From positions 62,001 to 126,000 of the forward strand of contig JAIBDD010000001.1 of assembly GCA_024679565.1 (NCBI GenBank): DNA of 64,000 bases. The letters run 5' to 3'. Made by a program: the position numbers and the translations under genes. The notes below the pieces were generated by a model. The model saw only the letters and a list, made by a program, of their open reading frames with translations. It was not told where the DNA came from and ran no database searches. Origin of the DNA: Bacteroidota bacterium. GTDB lineage: Bacteria; Bacteroidota; Bacteroidia; NS11-12g; UBA9320. The number at the start of each line of letters is the position of its first letter. The stretch's first letter is position 1. This document shows, one piece after another, positions 56,209-64,000 of the stretch.

Positions 56209-56715
56209 CTATTCGCCTCCAGTGGTACCAGCCATGGTCTCTAAATCTCGATCGAAAAGATAGAGTCCACCCTTATCTGTACCAATCATTTTCAGTTTAT
56301 CGTTAATTGTTCTGGCCAGGGCCTCTTCTTCAATTTGCTCAGAAACATACCACTGCATGAAGTTGTGTGTTGTATAGTCCTTTTCATTCAAGCACACATC
56401 CACCACATTATTGATGCTTTCAGTAACCATTACTTCGTGGTTAAGCAATTCTTCAAAAACATAGGTAATCGAATTGAACTCGACCGGTGGAGCATCAAGT
56501 GCTGGGATTATAGCAACTCCTCCCCTTTCATTGACAAATTTTACAAGCTTTAACATGTGCATACGTTCTTCATCGCTGTGCGTATATAAAAACGTGGCTA
56601 TCCCATTAAAACCTTGAGTTTCAGCCCATGAAGCCATGGCTAGGTAAAACTGTGAACTCGTTGCTTCCTTTTTAATTTGGTCGTTTAATGCGGTTTCTAC
56701 TTTTTTTGATATCAT
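56209..56715 (-). CDS. ftnA: Bacterial non-heme ferritin
   Basis: A 168-residue four-helix ferritin that stores iron as a 24-mer. Ferroxidase-centre residues are visible: E17-like in KKEATSSQFYLAMA, E50 and H53-like in DEERMHMLKLV, and E94 and Q127-like in the later helices (LNHEVMVTE and YVSEQIEEE). No signal peptide. It is a gene of its own, 75 bp after the Kelch gene. Confidence 0.93.
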   Translation of the reverse strand: MISKKVETALNDQIKKEATSSQFYLAMASWAETQGFNGIATFLYTHSDEERMHMLKLVKFVNERGGVAIIPALDAPPVEFNSITYVFEELLNHEVMVTESINNVVDVCLNEKDYTTHNFMQWYVSEQIEEEALARTINDKLKMIGTDKGGLYLFDRDLETMAGTTGGE

Positions 56716-56790
56716 TTCCGGTGTTCTTACTTCAAAAATAACACGTCAAACGTAATATGGTTGACGAAATGTTACAGTCTATAATCGGTC

Positions 56791-57984
56791 TTAATTAACA
56801 ACAAACTTCAACCAAGATTGAGCACCGCCAGCTTTTGCACGACAGACGTACATACCAGCACTGCCAACAACTCGTGACTTGTCAATAATTATTTCCTCCT
56901 GATGGTTCGTCGAATACACGTGTTCATATATTTTCACACCTGCCATGTTGTATATGCTTAAGACGATTTCAGTGTTTGTTTTTGATTCATTAACAATATG
57001 GATGTCAGTTTCAGAAATAGTTATAGTCGGCAGATTTGCATCTACCCTTTTTTGAGCAACCGAAACGTATTCATCTCCTCTACAAAAACGTAATACACTT
57101 ACCGCTGTGCTGTCGGCGTTACTGTTGTTGTTTCCTCCAATGCTATATAGGCAGTCTCCAACCCGAACCATATTATGATAAGATCTTGCCGAATTCAGGT
57201 ACGGACCCTGAGAATAAGCATCCTTTGCTATATCATAAATCCATGTGCCTGCGATATACCGGCCACTAGTATAACCTCCTGTTATATAAATAGAATCTCC
57301 AAGAACTTCGGCATCTGGAGCGTGTAGCGATTTGGGCAACGCAGCAAGACTCGACCATGCATCAGTACTGGGATTGTATACGTGTGTTGCTTCACTAGCA
57401 GAAATGCTTCCACCGCCACCAAAACGATAAATTTTGCCATTATATGTAGTCATGCCGCTATACCAAAAGTTGTTATCTGGCAAATCATTATACTGTGTCC
57501 AGGTGCTGGTAACGGCGTTGAACACATCAACACGTTTCTTGTCTGGTTGGCCACTTAATACGTAAATACTGTCGCCTAGAACAGCCGTTTTATGGATGAC
57601 TCTTTTAATAGGTACGTTGGGCAGTTTTGACCATGTATTTGTTTTAGGATCGTATGCATAATGATCATCAAGTCGAGTACCACTGTTAGGGTAGCCTCCA
57701 CCAAAATAATGTAGTTTACCGTTGACTACTCCCCCACCTGGTTGCTGCGCTAAATACGGAACAGGAGCTAAAGTGTCCCAACTATCAGTTGAAGGTGAAT
57801 ACCGAAGATGTAAGTCTGTTGCACCGTTAACACCTCCCCCACCAACAACGTGTATTTTTCCGTCGATAACGTCAACTACCGGAAATGTTAATCGAGTAGG
57901 TAACGAATTTAGTTTTGTCCAAGACTGAGCAAATGTAGCTATCGAAAAACAGAGGAATACTAGAGTTAAAAATATATACTTCAT
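56791..57984 (-). CDS. Kelch beta-propeller protein with T9SS sorting domain
   Basis: A 397-residue exported protein: signal peptide MKYIFLTLVFLCFSIATFAQ, then about six Kelch repeats (KIHVVGGGG, KLHYFGGGY, SIYVLSGQ, KIYRFGGGG, SIYITGGY and LYSIGGN), then a type A T9SS sorting domain ending SWLKFVVN. Kelch propellers bind proteins or sugars; a galactose-oxidase-type function is not supported by visible residues. The start is set at 57984 because the in-frame extension to 58059 precedes the signal. Confidence 0.87.
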   Translation of the reverse strand: MKYIFLTLVFLCFSIATFAQSWTKLNSLPTRLTFPVVDVIDGKIHVVGGGGVNGATDLHLRYSPSTDSWDTLAPVPYLAQQPGGGVVNGKLHYFGGGYPNSGTRLDDHYAYDPKTNTWSKLPNVPIKRVIHKTAVLGDSIYVLSGQPDKKRVDVFNAVTSTWTQYNDLPDNNFWYSGMTTYNGKIYRFGGGGSISASEATHVYNPSTDAWSSLAALPKSLHAPDAEVLGDSIYITGGYTSGRYIAGTWIYDIAKDAYSQGPYLNSARSYHNMVRVGDCLYSIGGNNNSNADSTAVSVLRFCRGDEYVSVAQKRVDANLPTITISETDIHIVNESKTNTEIVLSIYNMAGVKIYEHVYSTNHQEEIIIDKSRVVGSAGMYVCRAKAGGAQSWLKFVVN

Positions 57985-58100
57985 TATACTCAAAGATGTA
58001 ATAATATTATTGAATACGAATTCACGATAGCATTTAAGAATTGAGCGAAAGGCTTTCAATCTTTATGAATAATGCATCGAAACATCACAAACACCCCTTT

Positions 58101-58130
58101 TTATAAACCTGTTGAACAACTTGTTTATAA
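58101..58130. promoter_or_regulatory. 30-bp imperfect dyad upstream of parE
   Basis: TTATAAAC (58101-58108) and GTTTATAA (58123-58130) form perfect outer arms, and GTTG-AA-CAAC gives an inner palindrome; only the two-base steps between them and the centre break symmetry. It lies 70 bp before the parE start, in the divergent gap with the Kelch gene. It looks like an operator for a dimeric regulator; the regulator is unknown. Confidence 0.45.
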
Positions 58131-58200
58131 GTAAACCGCTATCCACACTACAATCAAAAGCCATATTTATATTTTCGGAAGTTCTATTAATCATAGCATT

Positions 58201-60060
58201 TTGGCGAAAGACATCATTTATAACGAAGACAGTATTAAGTCCCTTGATTGGCGCGAACATATACGGTTACGCCCAGGTATGTACATTGGCAAACTTGGCA
58301 ATGGGTCAGCTGCTGATGATGGGATATATGTTTTATTGAAAGAAATACTTGACAACTCGATTGACGAGTTTGTTATGGGTAATGGCAATAAAATCGAGAT
58401 TGACATAGATCAACGCGAAGTGCGCATTAGGGATTATGGTCGTGGCATTCCATTAGGTAAAGTAATCGACTGTGTTTCTAAAATCAATACCGGTGGTAAA
58501 TACGACTCAAAAGCATTTCAAAAGTCGGTTGGCTTAAATGGTGTTGGAACAAAAGCAGTAAATGCGTTATCGGAGAACTTTAGAGTTCAATCGTTCAGAG
58601 ACGGTATGTCAAAGCTTGTCGACTTCGAGCATGGGGTGCTTACAAATGAAGAAGACATTAAGACTGATGAACCTAACGGTACATTTACGTCGTTCACTGC
58701 GGATTCAGGAGTCTTCAAAAATTATAAATTCATTAGTGATTTTGTAGAAAATCAAATATGGAACTACGTTTATCTAAACGCTGGTCTTAGCATATGGTTT
58801 AATGGCAAAAGATACTTTTCGAAAAACGGTTTACTAGACCTGTTAACCAGAAAGTCTAATGAAGATCAATTAAGATATCCTATAGTTCATTTAAAAGGTG
58901 ACGATATTGAGCTGGCACTAACCCACGACAGTCATTATGGTGAAGACTACTACAGTTTTGTAAATGGTCAACACACCACGCAAGGTGGAACGCATTTAAA
59001 CGCGTATAAAGAGAGTCTCGTTAAAACATTGCGTGACTTTTATGGTAAGAATTTTGAGCCAAGCGATATTAGAGCTTCTATTGTGACAGCCATAAGCGTG
59101 CGTGTGCAAGAACCTGTTTTCGAGTCACAAACCAAAACAAAACTCGGGAGCACCGATGTAGGACCAGACGGGCCAAGTATAAAAGCATTTATAGGCGACT
59201 TTATTAAAACACGCCTTGATAATTACTTACACAAAAACCCGCAAGCTGCGGACGCCATCTTAAAGCGAATACAGCAATCTGAACGTGAACGGAAGGATAT
59301 GGCAGGTGTACGTAAGATCGCAAAAGAGCGTGCAAAAAAAGCCAACCTACACAACAAGAAACTGCGTGACTGTAAAGTACATTTAGGTGATTCTTCAAAA
59401 GAAAGTAGACTGGAGACCACCTTGTTTATTACGGAGGGAGATTCTGCCAGTGGGTCCATTACAAAAAGTAGAAAAGTAGAAACACAGGCCGTTTTTAGCC
59501 TTAGAGGGAAGCCATTAAACTGTTATGGTTTAAGCAAAAAAGTGGTGTACGAAAACGAGGAATTCAATCTATTGCAACATGCGTTGAACATAGAAGAAGG
59601 AATAGAAAACTTAAGGTACAACAACGTCGTAATCGCTACAGATGCCGACGTTGACGGTATGCATATACGTTTACTAATGCTAACATTCTTCCTGCAGTTT
59701 TTCCCAGACCTCGTTCGAGGCGGGCATGTATATATTTTAGATACACCTCTTTTTAGAGTGCGAAACAAAAAGGAAACAATCTATTGTTACAGTGAAGAAG
59801 AAAGAGTTGCCGCTATAAACAAACTGTCTAACCCAGAAATTACTCGATTTAAAGGTCTTGGGGAGATTTCACCAAATGAGTTTGGTAACTTTATTGGGGA
59901 AAATATCAGGTTGGAGCCCATCATATTAAATGAAGAAACCTCTATACCGAAACTGTTGGAATATTTTATGGGTAAAAACACACCAGAACGCCAAGAGTTT
60001 ATCATTGAAAACTTAAAAGTTGAACTTGACGCGCTTGAAGATGAGATGCAAGCCGCGTAA
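58201..60060 (+). CDS. parE: DNA topoisomerase IV subunit B
   Basis: A 619-residue type IIA topoisomerase ATPase subunit. Visible are the start motif [20 protein letters not shown]-binding [10 protein letters not shown] and [21 protein letters not shown], and the Toprim motif EGDSASGSI with the metal-binding [10 protein letters not shown]. The short SLDWREH form is typical of Bacteroidota ParE and separates it from GyrB. The start is TTG; no ATG lies near. A near-consensus -7 box (TATTTTCG) at 58170-58177 precedes it. Confidence 0.95.
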   Translation: MAKDIIYNEDSIKSLDWREHIRLRPGMYIGKLGNGSAADDGIYVLLKEILDNSIDEFVMGNGNKIEIDIDQREVRIRDYGRGIPLGKVIDCVSKINTGGKYDSKAFQKSVGLNGVGTKAVNALSENFRVQSFRDGMSKLVDFEHGVLTNEEDIKTDEPNGTFTSFTADSGVFKNYKFISDFVENQIWNYVYLNAGLSIWFNGKRYFSKNGLLDLLTRKSNEDQLRYPIVHLKGDDIELALTHDSHYGEDYYSFVNGQHTTQGGTHLNAYKESLVKTLRDFYGKNFEPSDIRASIVTAISVRVQEPVFESQTKTKLGSTDVGPDGPSIKAFIGDFIKTRLDNYLHKNPQAADAILKRIQQSERERKDMAGVRKIAKERAKKANLHNKKLRDCKVHLGDSSKESRLETTLFITEGDSASGSITKSRKVETQAVFSLRGKPLNCYGLSKKVVYENEEFNLLQHALNIEEGIENLRYNNVVIATDADVDGMHIRLLMLTFFLQFFPDLVRGGHVYILDTPLFRVRNKKETIYCYSEEERVAAINKLSNPEITRFKGLGEISPNEFGNFIGENIRLEPIILNEETSIPKLLEYFMGKNTPERQEFIIENLKVELDALEDEMQAA

Positions 60061-60091
60061 TTGATGTTAGATTGAATAGGAAAGTAAAGTA

Positions 60092-62788
60092 ATGTCAGAA
60101 GAAAATACAGTAGAAAACGAGGAGAACAACGTACCCGAGGGTGAGGAAGCTACTGAACGTGCCTTAAAAGGCATGTATAAAGATTGGTTTTTAGATTATG
60201 CTTCGTATGTAATTCTGGAACGGGCTGTACCAAATATTGAAGACGGCCTTAAACCAGTGCAACGTAGAATACTGCACAGCATGAAAGAAATGGATGATGG
60301 GCGCTACAACAAAGTGGCAAACATCATTGGTAATACGATGCAGTACCATCCACATGGGGATGCGTCAATAGGTGATGCTATAGTTAATCTTGGCCAAAAA
60401 GACCTGTTGATTGACACCCAAGGAAACTGGGGCGACATACGTACAGGCGACCGAGCTGCCGCACCTAGGTATATTGAAGCAAGGCTCACGAAGTTTGCCC
60501 TTGAGGTAGCATTTAACAAACAAACTACCGAATGGCAGAAGTCATACGATGGCCGTAAAAATGAGCCTATAACGCTTCCAATGAAATTCCCTCTTCTTCT
60601 TGCCCAAGGTGTAGAAGGTATTGCAGTTGGTTTGTCGACCAAAATAATGCCACACAATTTTGTGGAATTGATAAATGGAAGCATTGCTATTTTAAAGGGA
60701 AAGAATACGACTTTGGTTCCTGATTTCCCTACTGGTGGTATGGCCGACTTTTCCGACTATAATTCAGGGCGAAGAGGTGGGAAAATCAAGGTCCGAGCAC
60801 GCATAGAAGAGCAAGACAAAAAAACCATACTGATTCGAGAAATCCCTTATGGACAAACTACGACATCAGTAATAGATAGTATTATTAAAGCCAATGACAA
60901 AGGCAAGATCAAGATTAAAAAGGTTGTAGACAATACAGCAAAAGAACTTGAGATTGAAGTTCATTTAGCACCAGGCATTTCTGCCGACAAAACCATCGAT
61001 GCCCTATACGCTTTCACCAATTGCGAAGTATCTATTAGCCCGAATGCATGCGTAATTGTAGAAAACAAACCCCACTTTTTGTCTGTCGATGAGATTCTTA
61101 GAATCAATACAGAAAACACACGTGACTTACTTCGTCAAGAACTTGAGATTAAGAAAGGTGAATTAGAAGAGAAGTGGCACTTCAGCTCGCTTGAGAAAAT
61201 ATTTATTGAAGAGCGTATTTATCGAGACATTGAAGAGGAAACGACCTGGGAAGGTGTTTTGTCTGCCATTGATAAGGGTTTAGATCCGTTTAAAAAATTA
61301 TTAAGAAGAGAAGTAACACAAGAAGATATTGTTAGGCTAACGGAAATCAAAATAAAACGAATTAGTAAGTTTGATTCGTTTAAGGCAGATGAGTTACTAA
61401 AGGGTATTGAAGATGAATTAGCAAAAGTTAAGCATCATTTAGAAAACCTTACCGACTACGCCATAGCCTATTTTAAAAACCTGCTTAAGAAGTACGGAAA
61501 AGACAAAGAACGCAGAACGGAAGAACGTCAATTTGGCGACATTCAAGCCGCCACCGTTGCAGTTGCCAACGAAAAATTATACGCCAATATTGAAGAAGGA
61601 TTCGTTGGGACTAGTCTTAAAAAAGACACCTATATCAGCGATTGCTCTGATATCGACGATATTATAGTTTTTACTGCCGATGGAAATTATACGGTAAGTA
61701 AGGTTAGTGCGAAGGCATTCTTTGGTAAAAATATAATTCATGTATCTGTTTGGCGGAAAGGTGATGATAGAAAAGTATACAATTGTGTGTATACTGATGG
61801 CGTTTCTGGCAAAACATTTGCTAAACGATTTAATGTCAACTCTATAACGCGCGACAAACCATACAATGTGGGTAAAAACGACAAATCGAAAGTGCAGTAT
61901 TTCAGCGCAAATCCAAACGGAGAAGCGGAAATTATAACGATATACCTGCATGGACTCGCCAAAGCGAGAAAGAAAGTCTATGAGTTTGATTTTGCAGAAT
62001 TAGCCATAAAAGGTAGAGGCTCACAGGGTAATACGGTCAGCAAATACCGCTTACGCAAGGTGGAATTGAAACAAAAAGGTAAGTCAACAATAGGTGGAAG
62101 AGATATTTGGTACGAACCCGCTATTGGTCGGTTAAACGTTGATAGCCGAGGAGTCCTGCTTGGGAGTTTCCATACAGATGATTTAATTCTAGTTGTTTAT
62201 AGAAGCGGCGATTACCAACTTACCAGTCATGAGCTAACGAATCATTACAACCCGAAAGACGTTTTTCTAATTGAAAAATTCAATGCCAATAAAACGATAT
62301 CAGCCATTCATTACGATGCCAAACAAAAAACGCATTTTGTAAAACGGTTTAACATTGAGACGAGCACAGTTGGAAAGAAATTCTACTTCATCAATGAAGG
62401 GCGAAATTCCACTTTGACTTATGCGTCAACCAAACCAAATGCAACCATTTTACTTGCTACTAAAAACGACAAGAAGGAGAAAACGGAAGAAGAGATTGTA
62501 CTTAGGGATTTCATAGATATTAAGGGGTGGAAATCGACAGGAAATAAGTTGACTTACGACCATTTTGTTAAAATTAGCGATGTAGAGGTGCCAGAGGAAG
62601 TAGTTGAAGAACCTATTGAATCCATTCAACACGAACCCCTCCATTTGGATACCGCAGAGAAAGTTGCAGAAGAAGCACCAAAAGACGTTGTTAAAAACGA
62701 AACGTCTAAAGAGGAGAAACCAGAGCAAGATTCTACTGACGAAGACGATAAAAAATTCACGACTGGAGACCAAATAAACTTACTGTAA
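60092..62788 (+). CDS. parC: DNA topoisomerase IV subunit A
   Basis: An 898-residue DNA-cleaving partner of ParE with winged helix, active-site tyrosine in AAPRYIEARL, tower and coiled coil, and a degenerate C-terminal pinwheel that lacks a clear GyrA box. In the quinolone region it reads HPHGDASIGDA, with alanine where GyrA has S83. The last 90 residues are acidic and low-complexity. It follows parE after 31 bp, and the methyltransferase begins one base after its stop. Confidence 0.95.
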   Translation: MSEENTVENEENNVPEGEEATERALKGMYKDWFLDYASYVILERAVPNIEDGLKPVQRRILHSMKEMDDGRYNKVANIIGNTMQYHPHGDASIGDAIVNLGQKDLLIDTQGNWGDIRTGDRAAAPRYIEARLTKFALEVAFNKQTTEWQKSYDGRKNEPITLPMKFPLLLAQGVEGIAVGLSTKIMPHNFVELINGSIAILKGKNTTLVPDFPTGGMADFSDYNSGRRGGKIKVRARIEEQDKKTILIREIPYGQTTTSVIDSIIKANDKGKIKIKKVVDNTAKELEIEVHLAPGISADKTIDALYAFTNCEVSISPNACVIVENKPHFLSVDEILRINTENTRDLLRQELEIKKGELEEKWHFSSLEKIFIEERIYRDIEEETTWEGVLSAIDKGLDPFKKLLRREVTQEDIVRLTEIKIKRISKFDSFKADELLKGIEDELAKVKHHLENLTDYAIAYFKNLLKKYGKDKERRTEERQFGDIQAATVAVANEKLYANIEEGFVGTSLKKDTYISDCSDIDDIIVFTADGNYTVSKVSAKAFFGKNIIHVSVWRKGDDRKVYNCVYTDGVSGKTFAKRFNVNSITRDKPYNVGKNDKSKVQYFSANPNGEAEIITIYLHGLAKARKKVYEFDFAELAIKGRGSQGNTVSKYRLRKVELKQKGKSTIGGRDIWYEPAIGRLNVDSRGVLLGSFHTDDLILVVYRSGDYQLTSHELTNHYNPKDVFLIEKFNANKTISAIHYDAKQKTHFVKRFNIETSTVGKKFYFINEGRNSTLTYASTKPNATILLATKNDKKEKTEEEIVLRDFIDIKGWKSTGNKLTYDHFVKISDVEVPEEVVEEPIESIQHEPLHLDTAEKVAEEAPKDVVKNETSKEEKPEQDSTDEDDKKFTTGDQINLL

Positions 62789-62789
62789 T

Positions 62790-63500
62790 ATGTCTGATAA
62801 AAACATTGTCCCGATTTCAATACCGGGCATTCATCAAGCTTTTTGGCCATACTTTGTGGAGAACACAAAGGGTGAGAAAATAAAGGTCCTAGATTGTGGT
62901 GCAGGACATGGCGCTTTTACAAAGAAATTATTTGAAGCGGGTTACGACGTTAGTGCATGCGACTTGTTTCCAGAAATATTCTATTACGACAAAGTAGATT
63001 GTAAAAAAGCCAACGTCACAGAACACCTGCCTTTTGAAGACAAGAGTTTCGATGCCATTGTAGCCATGGAAATCATGGAACATATTCAAGACCATGAGGT
63101 ATTTTTTGAAGAATCGAATCGAATTCTTCAAAAAGGAGGGTCGGTGTATATCTCTACGCCTAATGTATTGAGTTTAAAATCACGGATTCGCTATCTGTTT
63201 ACTGGTTTCTTTTATAGTTTTAAACCTCTTGAGATAACTAATTATGATGGTTTGCAACATGTTGCGTCTTTAACGCTAGACCAATATGACTACCTCGCGG
63301 TTAAACGCGGATTTAAGCGTGCGACATACTCGTTTGACAAACGTCAAACCACTTCCCTTCTTCTGTTAATCTTATATCCAGTATTGTGGATAATGACCAA
63401 GATTAAAAAAACCGGAAGCTTCCACAATCAATTTGACTTGTTGACAGGAAGAATCATATTTATGAAATATGAAAAAATCAGTGAAATGACTCAGAAATAA
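62790..63500 (+). CDS. Class I SAM-dependent methyltransferase
   Basis: A 236-residue methyltransferase with motif I VLDCGAGHGAFTKKL, motif II acidic CDLFPE and IVAMEIMEHI, and the late STPNVLSLKSR segment that is seen in Ubiquinone/LPS-type small-molecule and sugar methyltransferases. A hydrophobic helix near 190-205 (LLLLILYPVLWIM) may tie it to the membrane. Its substrate is unknown. It starts one base after parC and likely shares its transcript. Confidence 0.85.
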   Translation: MSDKNIVPISIPGIHQAFWPYFVENTKGEKIKVLDCGAGHGAFTKKLFEAGYDVSACDLFPEIFYYDKVDCKKANVTEHLPFEDKSFDAIVAMEIMEHIQDHEVFFEESNRILQKGGSVYISTPNVLSLKSRIRYLFTGFFYSFKPLEITNYDGLQHVASLTLDQYDYLAVKRGFKRATYSFDKRQTTSLLLLILYPVLWIMTKIKKTGSFHNQFDLLTGRIIFMKYEKISEMTQK

Positions 63501-63761
63501 TGCATGATTAAGTCGCTTGCGACAGACCTACTCAATGTCTGATGTTTAGACTTAATGACGTAGAATGAATCCATATAAATCTTTTGTCAAATTTTACATT
63601 TTTTTTTTTGAAATAATTTTTGAGCGCTAAGGCACGCTGTGCCTCATTGCGACCATTTTTTACCCCCTATTTGTGTCATCGTACAATTAAATTTATGTCA
63701 TAGTAATGTTGACTTTACGTTAATTTAACGTTTAATTTACAGTAATTAAGTATAAAACAGT

Positions 63762-64000
63762 ATGAAATTAAAACTTTACAAGTATCTACTTACTGTTACT
63801 GCTGTGTGTTTGGCCCATTTTTCCTATGGACAAAGTCGGACCGTAACCGGAGCAGTTTCAACGTTGGATGGTAACATTCCTCTTGAAGGGGTAAGTGTCT
63901 TGGTTACAGGCACAGATGTTGCAACCGTAACCACCTCAGATGGTAAGTATTCTATCAATGTACCAACTGGGAAAAATGAACTTCAATTTCTTTTCGTAGG
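63762..64000 (+). CDS. SusC/RagA-type TonB receptor, N-terminal part (3' end outside window)
   Basis: The first 79 codons of an exported protein: signal peptide (MKLKLYKYLLTVTAVCLAHFS, cut after YGQ) and the start of a carboxypeptidase-regulatory-like domain (RTVTGAVSTLDGNIPLEGVS then TTSDGKYSINVP). This is the usual N-terminus of SusC-family TonB receptors, which import glycans or peptides with a SusD partner. The gap before it (63501-63761) holds an 11-T run and an AGGCAC-GCT-GTGCCT hairpin but no clear -7 box. The match rests on only 79 residues. Confidence 0.75.
   Translation, partial: MKLKLYKYLLTVTAVCLAHFSYGQSRTVTGAVSTLDGNIPLEGVSVLVTGTDVATVTTSDGKYSINVPTGKNELQFLFV

Noticed and set aside
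63599-63644. 11-T run and AGGCAC/GTGCCT hairpin before the SusC-like gene
   Set aside because: The T-run precedes the hairpin, not follows it, so it is no terminator for the methyltransferase; a regulatory role cannot be supported.

Overview
The window looks like the chromosome of a member of the Bacteroidota, probably a marine or aquatic Flavobacteriales-like bacterium; the order is my inference. The evidence is: TonB-dependent receptors at both edges, the left one followed by a DUF4249 lipoprotein; several C-terminal type IX secretion (T9SS) sorting domains; the T9SS regulator PorX; a fused lpxC-fabZ gene; S46 dipeptidyl-peptidases; and promoter -7 boxes of the Bacteroidota form TAnnTTTG instead of TATAAT, with almost no Shine-Dalgarno sequences. 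I saw no tRNA, rRNA, CRISPR array, insertion sequence or prophage. Nearly all of it reads as core chromosome.

Layout. 1-2 kb: end of a TonB receptor, DUF4249 lipoprotein, cytidine deaminase. 2-7 kb: argS, a CxxC thioredoxin-fold protein and a DUF5686 outer-membrane protein. 7-12.5 kb: an operon-like run of an MsbA-type ABC exporter, DUF6495, a TlpA-like lipoprotein, a GNAT-fold protein and a DUF457 membrane protein. 12.4-14.3 kb: a frameshifted DUF1761 gene, a LysE exporter and a decayed T9SS/NHL-repeat gene. 14.3-18 kb: a TMTC-like GT-C/TPR membrane protein, DUF2130 and DUF3817. 18-26.6 kb (minus strand): TPR protein, gyrA, an RNase-like metallo-beta-lactamase protein, a T9SS-sorted M28 peptidase, tsaE and porX. 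26.7-31.8 kb: HD hydrolase, then the lipid A genes lpxD, lpxC-fabZ and lpxA and an ABC ATPase. 31.9-35.5 kb: GT2, mnmD, a T9SS cargo protein and an SDR. 35.5-41.5 kb: MlaE/MlaF-like transporter genes, then tandem DPP11-like and DPP7-like peptidases. 41.5-43.6 kb: a DUF255 thioredoxin-domain protein. 43.7-51.1 kb: a 1253-residue T9SS repeat protein converging on a subtilase operon with three paralogous lipoproteins. 51.2-58 kb: folD, queE, a desaturase, a transglutaminase-like lipoprotein, PhnA, ychF, ferritin and a Kelch T9SS protein. 58.2-64 kb: parE, parC, a methyltransferase and the start of a SusC-like receptor.

Functional themes. The cell-surface theme is strong: T9SS regulation (porX), at least four T9SS-sorted products (M28 peptidase, 33.3 kb protein, 43.7 kb repeat protein, Kelch protein), outer-membrane biogenesis (lpx genes, Mla-like transporter, DUF5686) and peptide use (DPP7/DPP11). 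Both type II topoisomerase A subunits and ParE are present.

The best candidates for something undescribed are the three-lipoprotein/subtilase operon (47.4-51.1 kb) and the six-fold repeat protein it converges with. The most informative decay is the NHL/T9SS remnant at 13.75-14.15 kb, where a 10-bp tandem duplication breaks the frame.
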